Positions 35,657 through 44,422 of a stretch of DNA of 64,000 nucleotides are shown here, in pieces (position 1 is the stretch's first letter; each line of letters begins with the position of its first letter). The notes under the pieces are model-generated. The model was not told where the DNA came from, did not search any database, and saw only the letters and a list, made by a program, of their open reading frames with translations. The position numbers and the translations under genes were made by a program. Source of the stretch: Chitinophaga sp. Cy-1792 (GTDB taxonomy: Bacteria; Bacteroidota; Bacteroidia; Chitinophagales; Chitinophagaceae). Location of the stretch: NCBI RefSeq assembly GCF_011752935.1, contig NZ_VWWO01000002.1, positions 496,001 to 560,000 on the forward strand, in the 5' to 3' direction.

Positions 35657-35707
35657 TCAGTCCCGCATCCTGCCTCTTCAGGCACCCAAATTGCCGCTTC
35701 AGTTATA
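35657..35707 (+). promoter_or_regulatory. Triple 21-bp-phased direct repeat before the LytTR operon
   Basis: Three 9-mers TCAGTCCCG (35657), TCAGGCACC (35678) and TCAGTTATA (35699) start exactly 21 bp apart, 63-113 bp before the histidine kinase start. The pattern and sequence match the arrays at 37700 and 3878. The third repeat fits the first seven positions of the published LytTR half-site consensus. It is probably the autoregulatory site of the response regulator encoded downstream. Confidence 0.6.
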
Positions 35708-35769
35708 TTAGTGTGTTACAATAACAGTAAAATGCGACATTTGCCAAGATAACTGTCATACATCTACAT

Positions 35770-36858
35770 ATGGTCGCTACTAATGATACATTCATCAATA
35801 ACCGGTGGAAACGAATAGTAATAGTCGTATCCTCGTTTTTTCTCATGTATCTGATCGCCTATGTTCTTGATCCGTACTCAGATTATCTTCCCAAATTCTT
35901 CCAGCAACCATTAAAAGATATACTCCTCAATATCTTTACCACGCTTGTGTTTTGTGTTGGTATCAGTGAATTGAGTATCGTTATCAGTAACAGCTTAAAT
36001 AAGCGGATACCGTGGGTAGAAAATCCTGGTAAAAGATTTCTGGCAGAAGCAAGCCTGATACTCCTGGTAGTATTTATCCTGCACTTCCTGATAACTACGT
36101 TTTATATCTATGTGGTAGATGGCGCTGACGGTGCCAACGAATGGGCCACCATGTCTATTGAAGAGGCCAGGGGGCTGATGCAGTGGATGGTCACCAGTGT
36201 GATCATTGCCTTCGTAATTGTAGCCGTCAATACGGTCAATTATCTTATTGTCAACTGGCGTAATGAAACTCTGAGAGCCGCTCAGCTAAAACAGATCGCT
36301 ACGGAAGCAGAGCTCCAATCACTTAAACTGCAGCTGGACCCACATTTTGTTTTTAATAACCTGAGTGTACTCTCCGAATTGATTCTAGAAAATCAGCAGC
36401 TTGGCTATGAATATTCTGAGAACTTCGCCAAAATATATCGTTACCTCCTGGTGAATTCTAAAAAGAATATTATCACCCTGGCAGAAGAAATGAAGTTTCT
36501 GAAAGCATATGTATTTCTGCTGGAACAGCGCCTCGGACAAGGCGTATCCTTCGATATCAATATCGACAGCAATTGCTATAATCTGCAGCTACCACCACTT
36601 ACATTACAGCTGCTGGTAGAAAATGCATTAAAACATAATAAAACAACTAAAAGCGATCCTTTAAAGATTATTATAAAGAATAACGAATTAAAGGAACTAA
36701 TCGTGGAAAATACCATTAATCCACTGGAAAGCACCGCTCCTGGCTCCGGGATAGGACTCAATAATATCAACCGCCGGTACACATTACTGGATGCTCCACT
36801 ACCCGAAATTTACCAGGATGACAGCGTTTTTCGTGTAACGGTACCATTATTAAATTAG
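35770..36858 (+). CDS. LytS/YehU-type sensor histidine kinase
   Basis: A 362-aa inner-membrane kinase. Four hydrophobic segments occupy roughly residues 14-32, 52-75, 93-115 and 135-157. The His_kinase motif LKLQLDPHFVFNNLSVLSEL carries the phospho-accepting histidine. An ATPase domain follows with an N box LVENALKHN and a G box GSGIGLNNINRR. The periplasmic part is tiny, so the signal is probably sensed in or near the membrane. It is followed 5 bp later by a LytTR response regulator, its expected partner. The efflux operon further downstream may be a target. Confidence 0.92.
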   Translation: MVATNDTFINNRWKRIVIVVSSFFLMYLIAYVLDPYSDYLPKFFQQPLKDILLNIFTTLVFCVGISELSIVISNSLNKRIPWVENPGKRFLAEASLILLVVFILHFLITTFYIYVVDGADGANEWATMSIEEARGLMQWMVTSVIIAFVIVAVNTVNYLIVNWRNETLRAAQLKQIATEAELQSLKLQLDPHFVFNNLSVLSELILENQQLGYEYSENFAKIYRYLLVNSKKNIITLAEEMKFLKAYVFLLEQRLGQGVSFDINIDSNCYNLQLPPLTLQLLVENALKHNKTTKSDPLKIIIKNNELKELIVENTINPLESTAPGSGIGLNNINRRYTLLDAPLPEIYQDDSVFRVTVPLLN

Positions 36859-36863
36859 CAGAG

Positions 36864-37613
36864 ATGAATATTGTAATTATTGAAGATGAAAGACCAAATG
36901 CAGAAAGGCTGAAACGCCTCATCGCTGAACTGCGCCCAAACGCTGTCATCAAAGCGGTGCTGGAAAGTGTAGCCGAAACCCTGCAATGGCTGCAACAACA
37001 TCCGCAACCGGATCTGATCCTGATGGATATCAAGCTGGGAGACGGTGTCAGCTTCGAGATCTTCGAAAAAACAAATATCTCCGCACCGGTCATCTTCACA
37101 ACAGCATATGATGAATACGCCATCCAGGCGTTTAAACAAAATAGTATTGACTACCTGCTCAAGCCGGTAGAAAAAGAGGAACTCAGCGCTGCCCTCGAAA
37201 AATTCGACCGCATATTACCCGCTGCCAGCACGCTTTCACTGGAGAAATTATTACAGGATATTAAACCGAAAAACTACCGTAGCCGATTTCTGATTCCCTA
37301 CAGAGACGGGTTTAAGACCATCCTCGCAGATAGTACCCTGTATTTCTGTTCCGAACAGAAAGTGACCAAAGCCCGGCTCCTCAATGGTGATGAGGAAACA
37401 GTGCCGCTGACACTGGATGAACTGGAATTACAGCTGGACCCCAAGACTTTCTTTCGCGCCAACAGGCAATATATTATCAATATTGAAGCGGTGGATATAA
37501 TACATAATTATTTCAATAATAAACTGAAAGTGCAGTTAAAGAGATTTCAGGATGTAGAGATCATTGTGAGCAGAGATAAAGCCCCGCTGCTGAAAGCCTG
37601 GTTAGGGTATTAA
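36864..37613 (+). CDS. LytTR-family response regulator
   Basis: A 249-aa regulator. The receiver domain (1-120) has the acidic pair in IIEDERP, the phospho-acceptor Asp55 in LILMDIKLGD, Thr in FTTAYDEYA, and Lys in LLKPVEKEE. The LytTR DNA-binding domain spans about 140-249, with FFRANRQYIINIEAVD and the final VSRDKAPLLKAWLGY. The 21-bp-phased TCAGT repeats before its own operon and before the next operon are good candidates for its binding sites. Confidence 0.93.
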   Translation: MNIVIIEDERPNAERLKRLIAELRPNAVIKAVLESVAETLQWLQQHPQPDLILMDIKLGDGVSFEIFEKTNISAPVIFTTAYDEYAIQAFKQNSIDYLLKPVEKEELSAALEKFDRILPAASTLSLEKLLQDIKPKNYRSRFLIPYRDGFKTILADSTLYFCSEQKVTKARLLNGDEETVPLTLDELELQLDPKTFFRANRQYIINIEAVDIIHNYFNNKLKVQLKRFQDVEIIVSRDKAPLLKAWLGY

Positions 37614-37641
37614 TTCCTGTTACTCCATATACATCATTGAT

Positions 37642-37672
37642 AATAGCTGGCGCACCGCCAGCTATTGTTGTT
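37642..37672 (+). terminator. Rho-independent terminator of the two-component operon
   Basis: A perfect 10-bp stem AATAGCTGGC / GCCAGCTATT with a 5-base loop followed by GTTGTTT, 28 bp after the response regulator stop. Confidence 0.75.
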
Positions 37673-37699
37673 TAGTATACATCGGAGTCCTCACACTTT

Positions 37700-37750
37700 T
37701 CAGTTGCCCCATTTTACCATTCAGTCGCCATTATTTACGTTTCGGCTGCC
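37700..37750 (+). promoter_or_regulatory. Triple 21-bp-phased direct repeat before the RND efflux operon
   Basis: TCAGTTGCC (37700), TCAGTCGCC (37721) and TCGGCTGCC (37742) start exactly 21 bp apart, 68-118 bp before the adaptor gene. Distance and orientation are nearly the same as for the array upstream of the kinase gene. TCAGTTG fits the first seven positions of the LytTR half-site consensus. Confidence 0.65.
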
Positions 37751-37817
37751 TGACCCATTATACGGGACAGATAATAACTTCCTTTGCCCTGAATTTGAAA
37801 CTGAAAAAGCAAGAATT

Positions 37818-38954
37818 ATGTACAGGAAATATCTTCCTTCGCTGCTGGTGGTAATGGGTGCAATAGGGGTGTCCTCCTGTGGACACAGCAATGCGGCGTC
37901 CACAGCCGAAATGCCTGCAATGAAAACCTCCTTTATCCTTTTGAAACAAGGGAATGCTGATACACATAAAAATTACCCGGGCTTAATGGAGGGCGTCGTT
38001 AATGTAACGGTAAAGCCACAGGTAACCGGGTACCTGGAATCGGTATTGGTAAAGGAAGGAGATTATGTGCAGAAAGGCCAGGTTCTCTTTAAAATAAAAC
38101 CGGAAGTATATACAGAACAGGTAAACAGCAGCAATGCTACCCTCAAAGCGGCACTCGCTGCAGAAGCCAATGCCCGCCTGGAAGTAGAAAAACTGAAACC
38201 GCTGGTGGCCGGAAAGGTAATCACGGAAATTCAGCTGCAAACGGCACAGGCAAATCTAAATGCTGCCAGCGCCCAGGTAGAACAGGCAAAAGCTGCATTA
38301 GGGTCTTCAAAAATTAATGCTGACTTCACCCTGGTGAAAGCACCGGTGAATGGTTATATAGGTCGCATCCCCAACAGGCTCGGTAACCTCGTGTCGCCAG
38401 GTGATCAGGTGGCTTTAACAACATTGTCGGATATCAGTACAGTGTTTGTCTATTTCTCTATCAGCGAAGCTGATTTTATCTCCTACAAAAAATCAGGTGT
38501 AATCGGCGATGGTAAAACGAATAACATCTCCCTGATACTGGCAGACGGATCTGCATATGATCATGCGGGTACACTTGAAACAGCCAGTGGTAATATCGAT
38601 CAGACTACCGGCAGTATCTCCATGAAGGGGATATTTCCCAACCCGGATAAACTGCTGCGTGCCGGTGGTGCTGCAAAAGTAGTCATCAACAGTACCCTGA
38701 ACAATGTAATCCAACTGCCGATTGCCAGCGTAAAGGATATCCAGGATAAACTTTTTGTTTTCCGCCTCGCCGCTAACAACAGGGTGTCTATGATCCCCAT
38801 TACCATACAGGGTAGCACCCCACATACCTATTTCGTGAAGGATGGCCTGCAACCCGGCGATAAAGTAGCCATCAACCGCCTGGATATGCTGCAGGACAGC
38901 ATGCAGGTAATGCCGGAAATTAATACCGGTGATTCGGTTCATCTCAGTAAATAA
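37818..38954 (+). CDS. RND efflux periplasmic adaptor (membrane fusion protein), lipoprotein
   Basis: A 378-aa adaptor. The start is set at the ATG at 37818 because it gives a lipoprotein signal with lipobox VSSC (Cys near residue 20); the frame is open further upstream but encodes no signal-like sequence. The AcrA plan is clear: lipoyl half-motif VNVTVKPQVTGYLESVLVKE, GDYVQKGQVLFKI, an alpha-hairpin at about 90-150, the second lipoyl half FTLVKAPVNGYIGRI, then a beta-barrel. It links the inner-membrane pump to the outer-membrane channel. First gene of a three-gene operon. Confidence 0.92.
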   Translation: MYRKYLPSLLVVMGAIGVSSCGHSNAASTAEMPAMKTSFILLKQGNADTHKNYPGLMEGVVNVTVKPQVTGYLESVLVKEGDYVQKGQVLFKIKPEVYTEQVNSSNATLKAALAAEANARLEVEKLKPLVAGKVITEIQLQTAQANLNAASAQVEQAKAALGSSKINADFTLVKAPVNGYIGRIPNRLGNLVSPGDQVALTTLSDISTVFVYFSISEADFISYKKSGVIGDGKTNNISLILADGSAYDHAGTLETASGNIDQTTGSISMKGIFPNPDKLLRAGGAAKVVINSTLNNVIQLPIASVKDIQDKLFVFRLAANNRVSMIPITIQGSTPHTYFVKDGLQPGDKVAINRLDMLQDSMQVMPEINTGDSVHLSK

Positions 38955-38971
38955 TTTTTTAAGAAGATTTT

Positions 38972-41900
38972 ATGTTAAGAAAGATAATAGACAGACCTGT
39001 GCTTGCCACTGTTATCTCCGTCATCATCGTGATTCTGGGACTACTGGGGTTGAGCAGACTGGCGGTTACCAGGTTCCCGGATATTGCGCCGCCAACGGTG
39101 ATGGTATCTGGTTCCTATCCCGGTGGTAACAGTGAAGCAGTGATCCGATCTGTCGTAACACCGCTGGAAGAACAGATCAATGGGGTGGAAGACATGGAAT
39201 ATATGAAGTCTACCGCCAGCAATGACGGCTCATTTTCTATCTCTATAATATTTAAACAAGGTGTAAATCCTGATCAGGCGGCCGTAAACGTGCAGAACAG
39301 GGTACAGCAGGCAACCGCTGTATTGCCGGAAGAAGTGATCCGTATGGGACTCACTACTTCCAAACAACAGAATAGTATGATCATGCTGTTTAACCTGTAT
39401 ACAGACGATAACAGCCGCTATGATGAAACCTTCCTGCAGAACTATGCCAATATCAACCTGATACCACAGGTTAAAAGAATCAAGGGCGTTGGCCAGGCAC
39501 AGATTTTTGGTATCAAAGACTATTCGATGAGGATATGGCTGGACCCCCAGAAAATGGCGGCGCATGGCCTTGTTCCGACAGATGTATCCAACGCCATCCG
39601 CGACCAGAGCCTGGAAGCTGCTCCAGGTAAACTGGGAGAGGAGTCTGACGCGGCACTGGAATATGTCATCCGCTACCGCGGTAAGAAAAATCTGCCGGAA
39701 GACTATGAGAACATCGTCATAAAAACAAACGGAAATAATATCATACGCCTGAAAGATGTTGCCCGCGTAGAGTTTGGTTCGATTTCCTATAGCGGAGATA
39801 ACCTTTCCAATGGTAATCATGCGGTGTCTATCGCCATTATGCAGACAACAGGCTCCAATGCGAATGAAATTGAAATAGGTATCAATAAAGAGATTGCCCG
39901 GTTAGCTAAATCATTTCCTCCGGGAATTAAATATTCTAAAGTAATTAGTTCCAAAGACAGGCTGGATGAAGCTACTTCTCAGGTGAAACATACGCTGGTA
40001 GAAGCTTTTATACTGGTGTTTATTGTGGTGTTCCTGTTCCTGCAGGATCTTCGCTCTACCATCATTCCGGCAATAGCCGTGCCGGTAGCCATTGTAGGTA
40101 CTTTCTTCGTGTTGCTGCTGTTAGGGTTTACCATCAACGTGCTCACCCTTTTCGCACTGGTATTGGCCATTGGTATCGTGGTAGATGATGCGATTGTAGT
40201 GGTAGAGGCAGTGCATAGTAAAATGGAAGGTACGCACCTTACAGGGAAAGAGGCCACCCGGCGGGCGATGAGTGAAATTACAGGAGCGGTAATATCTATC
40301 ACGTTGGTGATGTCTGCCGTGTTTATCCCGATTGGTTTTATGTCGGGATCGGCTGGCCTGTTCTATAAACAGTTCGCCTATACACTGGCTGCCGCTATCA
40401 TCATCTCCGCAGTAAACGCGCTGACACTGACACCGGCCCTCTGTGCACTGTTCCTGAAAAATACCCATTCCAATACTACCAATAAAAAAGACAGCAGTTT
40501 CGGTAAAAGGTTCAGTACTGCCTTTAATGCTGGCTTTGAAAATATGACCGGCAAATATGTAAAAGGCGTCAGGTTTCTGGCAAAAAGAAAGTGGTTGTCT
40601 GCCGCACTGATCACCATTATGATAGCGATTGCTGGTACGCTGATGGCCACTACTTCCAAAAGTTTTGTACCCATGGAAGATGATGGCGTGATCATTTATT
40701 CCCTGACAATGCCGCCAGGAACCGGTCTGACGAAAACGACCGAAGTGGCTGGTAAGATCAATACGTTGATAAAGAAACATGCTGCGGTACAGGAAAATAC
40801 TTCCATCACAGGCTTTAACCTGTTGTCCAACAGTGCCGGATCTTCCTATGGTATGGGCTTTATCAAACTGAAACCACGTAAGGAACGTGGTGCAATAAAA
40901 GATATTGATAAGATACTGGCCGCCATCAGCGCTGATCTGGGAACGATCAGGGAAGGTACGGTCATGGCTTTCCGTATGCCGCCTGTTGATGGTTACGGTA
41001 TGACCAACGATGCCGAAATAGTGCTCCAGGACCGTATGGGTCGCAGCCCTAAAGTACTGAAAGCAAAAGCAGATGAAGTGATCGGACAACTCATGCAAAC
41101 GCCAGGTGTAGCCTTTGCGTATACCATGTTCCGGGCCGACTTTCCACAGCTGGAGCTGGAAGTAGATGAAGATAAGGCTAAACAACTCGGTGTAGGCGTG
41201 TCCGATATATTAAACACCATGCAATATTATTTTGCCGGTGACCAGTCACAGAATTTTTCCAGGTTTGGTAAGTTTTATAGGGTGAAGATTCAGGCAGATG
41301 GCGTGTTTAGAATGGATGAACAGGCATTAAGCAATATCTATGTAAAAAATAGTACCGGAGAAATGGTGCCGGTAACTACACTGGTGAAATTTAATAAAGT
41401 GTATGGACCGGAGTCGGTGAGCCGCTACAATCTCTATAACTCCCTGAACATAAACGTAACGCCTGCTCCAGGTGTTAGCAATGGTCAGCTGATGGATATC
41501 ATCGAGCCTGTATTAAAGCAGCTGCCGTCGGACTATAGCTATGAATGGACAGGGCTTAGCCTGGAGGAAAAAGCCTCCGGCGGGCAAACGATCGCGATCT
41601 TCAGCTTATGCTTGTTGTTCGTATACCTGCTGCTGGCAGCACAATATGAAAGTTACCTGTTGCCGCTGGCCGTGATATTGTCAATACCTGCGGGTGTGAT
41701 TGGTGCTTTTGGAGGTGTGCTGGCAATAGGCCTGGATAATAATATCTACGTTCAGGTAGGCCTGATCATGCTGATCGGATTACTGGCAAAAAATGCTATC
41801 CTGATTGTAGAGTTTGCGGTACAACGCAGGCGCGCAGGACTGAGTATACTGGAAGCCGCAGTAGCTGGCGCCAGATCAAGGTTGCGGCCTATTATCATGA

Positions 41901-42106
41901 CATCGCTGGCATTCATCGTTGGTATGATACCGTTAATGCTTTCTTCCGGTGGCATGGCATCAGGAAATAAATCTATCAGTGTAAGTGCTGCCATCGGTAT
42001 GCTCAGTGGTGTTGTCATTGGTGTGTTTCTGATCCCTGTACTGTATATGTTCTTCCAGTATTTGCAGGACAAAGTATCAGGTGTTAAAAGAATTGCTCAC
42101 CATTAA
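38972..42106 (+). CDS. RND multidrug efflux pump, inner-membrane (AcrB/HAE1 type)
   Basis: A 1044-aa proton-driven pump of standard family length. Visible are TM1 in ATVISVIIVILGLLGLSRLA, the porter segment SYPGGNSEAVIRSVVTPLE, TM4 VLAIGIVVDDAIVVVE with the two proton-relay aspartates, and the second half with PIIMTSLAFIVGMIPLMLSS. It works as a trimer with the adaptor encoded 17 bp upstream and the channel encoded downstream. Substrates are probably hydrophobic or amphipathic drugs; nothing in the sequence narrows this. Confidence 0.95.
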   Translation: MLRKIIDRPVLATVISVIIVILGLLGLSRLAVTRFPDIAPPTVMVSGSYPGGNSEAVIRSVVTPLEEQINGVEDMEYMKSTASNDGSFSISIIFKQGVNPDQAAVNVQNRVQQATAVLPEEVIRMGLTTSKQQNSMIMLFNLYTDDNSRYDETFLQNYANINLIPQVKRIKGVGQAQIFGIKDYSMRIWLDPQKMAAHGLVPTDVSNAIRDQSLEAAPGKLGEESDAALEYVIRYRGKKNLPEDYENIVIKTNGNNIIRLKDVARVEFGSISYSGDNLSNGNHAVSIAIMQTTGSNANEIEIGINKEIARLAKSFPPGIKYSKVISSKDRLDEATSQVKHTLVEAFILVFIVVFLFLQDLRSTIIPAIAVPVAIVGTFFVLLLLGFTINVLTLFALVLAIGIVVDDAIVVVEAVHSKMEGTHLTGKEATRRAMSEITGAVISITLVMSAVFIPIGFMSGSAGLFYKQFAYTLAAAIIISAVNALTLTPALCALFLKNTHSNTTNKKDSSFGKRFSTAFNAGFENMTGKYVKGVRFLAKRKWLSAALITIMIAIAGTLMATTSKSFVPMEDDGVIIYSLTMPPGTGLTKTTEVAGKINTLIKKHAAVQENTSITGFNLLSNSAGSSYGMGFIKLKPRKERGAIKDIDKILAAISADLGTIREGTVMAFRMPPVDGYGMTNDAEIVLQDRMGRSPKVLKAKADEVIGQLMQTPGVAFAYTMFRADFPQLELEVDEDKAKQLGVGVSDILNTMQYYFAGDQSQNFSRFGKFYRVKIQADGVFRMDEQALSNIYVKNSTGEMVPVTTLVKFNKVYGPESVSRYNLYNSLNINVTPAPGVSNGQLMDIIEPVLKQLPSDYSYEWTGLSLEEKASGGQTIAIFSLCLLFVYLLLAAQYESYLLPLAVILSIPAGVIGAFGGVLAIGLDNNIYVQVGLIMLIGLLAKNAILIVEFAVQRRRAGLSILEAAVAGARSRLRPIIMTSLAFIVGMIPLMLSSGGMASGNKSISVSAAIGMLSGVVIGVFLIPVLYMFFQYLQDKVSGVKRIAHH

Positions 42107-42118
42107 TTGTTATTAGAA

Positions 42119-43540
42119 ATGATTGGCTTGAATATAAAATATATCATCGCCGGCCTGGGAATAACCGCTGTCATGGCTTCCTGTGCCGTCACAAAACCAT
42201 ACTCCCGGCAGCCACTGGACATGCCGGCACAGTATAACACCAGTGTCGCGCTTACCAGCGATACGGTACAGCTGCCATGGCGCGCATTTTTTAAGGATCC
42301 GGTGCTGATTTCGCTGATAGAGCAGGCATTGGAGAAAAACACGGATATCAACGTGGCCATCAAGAGTATGGAGCAGCTGGACCTGGCCAGAAAGATGGCT
42401 AAACAGGCGCTGTTACCCACTGTCAATGCTACGGCTGGCGCCAACCGTACCTGGCAGTCTTCCAACAGCTTAAACGGCTCTCTGACAGAGCAGTTTGCAG
42501 GCACCAAATACATTGATGACTTCAGTGCAACGCTGGCCGTTTCCTGGGAAGTGGATATCTGGCAGAAAGCTAAGCTGCAACGGGAACAGGCACGTGCAGA
42601 ATACCTGGGGCAGAAAGAAAACCTGGTAGCCCTGAAAACACGTATCATAGCGCAGGTAGCCCAGGCTTACTATAACCTGATTAGTCTGGATGGCCAGCTA
42701 CGCATAGCAAAAGAAAATGTTGGCCTGAACGAAAGCACCTTACAGATGATGCGGCTGCAATATAATTCCGGGCAGATAAATTCACTGGCAATAGAACAGG
42801 CGGAGGCACAGAAAAAAACAGCTGAATTACTGATACCACAAGCCTTACAGAACATCGCTGTACAGGAAAATGCCCTGCGTATTTTATGTGGCACCTATCC
42901 TGGAAGTATTGCCAGGGCTGCAGCTTTGCAGGAAGTACAGCCGGGGATCACCTTTGCTGGCGGTGTGCCGGCACAGTTGTTAAGTCGCCGCCCCGACCTG
43001 AAAGCGGCCGAATATGCAGTGATAGCACAGAACGCTAAAACAGGGCTGGCTAAAACGGCTATGTATCCCACATTCAGCCTGACAGCGCAGGGCGGACTGA
43101 ACTCTTTTAAGGTAAACTCCTGGTTTGATTTGCCGGGTTCCATTACTAAAAACCTGGCTGCAAATATTGCCCAGCCGGTATTCCAGAAGCGTGCCCTCAA
43201 AACGGCGTATCAAACTGCCCTGTTGGAACAGGATAAAATGGCGCTGCAATTTAAGCAGGCAGTACTGGTGGCGGTAGGAGAGGTCTCTGATGCGCTGGCC
43301 AGTTACCAGGGCGCCACCGAACGCCTGGCGCTGGTGAAGCAGAAAACGGCCTCCCTGGATAAGGCTACCCATGATGCAACATTGCTCTATCAGAGTGGTA
43401 TGGCTACGTACCTGGAAGTGATCACCGCACAGAATTCCAAATTGCAGAATGATCTCGAACAGATAAGCATCGAATTACAACAACTTAATAGCACGGTCGA
43501 TATCTATAGAGCGTTAGGAGGAGGGACAGAAGAACAGTAG
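42119..43540 (+). CDS. TolC-like outer-membrane efflux lipoprotein (NodT family)
   Basis: A 473-aa outer-membrane channel. The ATG at 42119 is preferred; a TTG directly after the pump stop is in frame but adds nothing. The lipobox MASC gives a lipoprotein. Two OEP repeats are seen, with typical segments PWRAFFKDPVLISLIEQAL, VSWEVDIWQKAK, LLSRRPDLKAAEYAV and VGEVSDALASY. With the two upstream genes it completes a tripartite pump. A terminator follows at 43597. Confidence 0.93.
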   Translation: MIGLNIKYIIAGLGITAVMASCAVTKPYSRQPLDMPAQYNTSVALTSDTVQLPWRAFFKDPVLISLIEQALEKNTDINVAIKSMEQLDLARKMAKQALLPTVNATAGANRTWQSSNSLNGSLTEQFAGTKYIDDFSATLAVSWEVDIWQKAKLQREQARAEYLGQKENLVALKTRIIAQVAQAYYNLISLDGQLRIAKENVGLNESTLQMMRLQYNSGQINSLAIEQAEAQKKTAELLIPQALQNIAVQENALRILCGTYPGSIARAAALQEVQPGITFAGGVPAQLLSRRPDLKAAEYAVIAQNAKTGLAKTAMYPTFSLTAQGGLNSFKVNSWFDLPGSITKNLAANIAQPVFQKRALKTAYQTALLEQDKMALQFKQAVLVAVGEVSDALASYQGATERLALVKQKTASLDKATHDATLLYQSGMATYLEVITAQNSKLQNDLEQISIELQQLNSTVDIYRALGGGTEEQ

Positions 43541-43596
43541 TCCAAATTTTGCAGTTTTAGTTAGAATGATGTCTACTTAGTAGACATGTTCAAGTT

Positions 43597-43627
43597 GGGC
43601 CGTCTCTATTCATAGAGGCGGCCTTTT
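43597..43627 (+). terminator. Rho-independent terminator of the efflux operon
   Basis: An 11-bp stem GGCCGTCTCTA / TAGAGGCGGCC (one mismatch) with loop TTCA is followed by TTTTGTTG. A separate imperfect palindrome GTCTACTTAGTAGAC lies just before it at 43571-43585. Confidence 0.75.
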
Positions 43628-43633
43628 GTTGTT

Positions 43634-43649
43634 TGTGATCCCGATCACA
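43634..43649. promoter_or_regulatory. Crp/Fnr-type operator
   Basis: TGTGATCCCGATCACA is a perfect palindrome of the form TGTGA-N6-TCACA, the classical CRP half-sites. It is centred about 40 bp before the predicted transcription start given by the -7 element at 43671, the usual place for class II activation. A Crp/Fnr regulator is the second gene of the downstream unit, so autoregulation is likely. Confidence 0.65.
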
Positions 43650-43670
43650 CCGCCCGAAAAAATGCAGCCC

Positions 43671-43678
43671 TACTTTTG
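43671..43678 (+). promoter_or_regulatory. Bacteroidota -7 promoter element
   Basis: TACTTTTG, an exact TAnnTTTG, 17 bp before the hydrolase ATG. There is no -33 TTTG at normal distance, and the region is instead occupied by the Crp-type palindrome, as expected for an activator-dependent promoter. Confidence 0.6.
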
Positions 43679-43694
43679 CTGTAAATGGATAATT

Positions 43695-44396
43695 ATGAAA
43701 CAGCATATGATATTACTGCATGGCCTTTTCGGACAGCTGAGCAACTGGAGCAGTGTGGTGGCGTATTTCAGCCCTGACTACGACGTACATGTGCCGGCAC
43801 TCCCCATATACGAAACGGCTGCCGGCGATCAGCTCAGTCGCCTCACTACTTTCCTGGAGGAATATATCGCAGCTAATAACCTGAAAGACGTTATCCTGGT
43901 AGGTAACTCCCTGGGCGGACATGTAGCCATCCTCTACGCCGCAAAACATGCACATCATGTAAAAACACTGGTGCTGACAGGCAGTTCCGGACTATACGAA
44001 AATACCAGTATGGGCGGCTTCCCTAAAAGAAGCACCCTGGAATATATCCGCGAACGTGTGGCCTATACTTTCCATGATCCTGCCATGGCCTCTGATGAAA
44101 TGGTGGAGGAAGTACTGACCATCACAAGAGACACCCGCAAATGCCTGACGGTATTGCGTGCCGCCAAGTCGGCACAGCGGCACTATGTGGCTGATCTTCT
44201 GCCAGCTATCACTTCACCGGTGCTACTGATATGGGGCGCAAATGATCATATCACGCCTGTTCATGTGGCACATGAGTTCAAAGAATGGCTCCCTTCCGCT
44301 CAGCTGGTGGTTTTCGACGACTGTGGCCACGTACCTATGATGGAAAAACCATATGAGTTTAACCAGGTGCTGGCAGCATATCTTAACAATGCATAA
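43695..44396 (+). CDS. Alpha/beta hydrolase
   Basis: A 233-aa cytoplasmic hydrolase. The ATG at 43695 is chosen because it directly precedes the first strand MILLHGLFGQLSNW and follows the promoter; the frame upstream overlaps the promoter. Nucleophile elbow is GNSLGGHVA, acid in LIWGANDHITP, histidine in CGHVPMMEKP. The family includes MhpC-like C-C hydrolases and esterases; substrate unknown. It lies 26 bp before a Crp/Fnr regulator. Confidence 0.88.
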   Translation: MKQHMILLHGLFGQLSNWSSVVAYFSPDYDVHVPALPIYETAAGDQLSRLTTFLEEYIAANNLKDVILVGNSLGGHVAILYAAKHAHHVKTLVLTGSSGLYENTSMGGFPKRSTLEYIRERVAYTFHDPAMASDEMVEEVLTITRDTRKCLTVLRAAKSAQRHYVADLLPAITSPVLLIWGANDHITPVHVAHEFKEWLPSAQLVVFDDCGHVPMMEKPYEFNQVLAAYLNNA

Positions 44397-44422
44397 TCCG
44401 GATAAAATAATATTTTTGATCT

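Noticed and set aside
43571..43585. Palindrome GTCTACTTAGTAGAC as operator
   Set aside because: It lies between the efflux operon stop and its terminator, with no promoter at normal distance. Probably part of the 3' end structure or chance.
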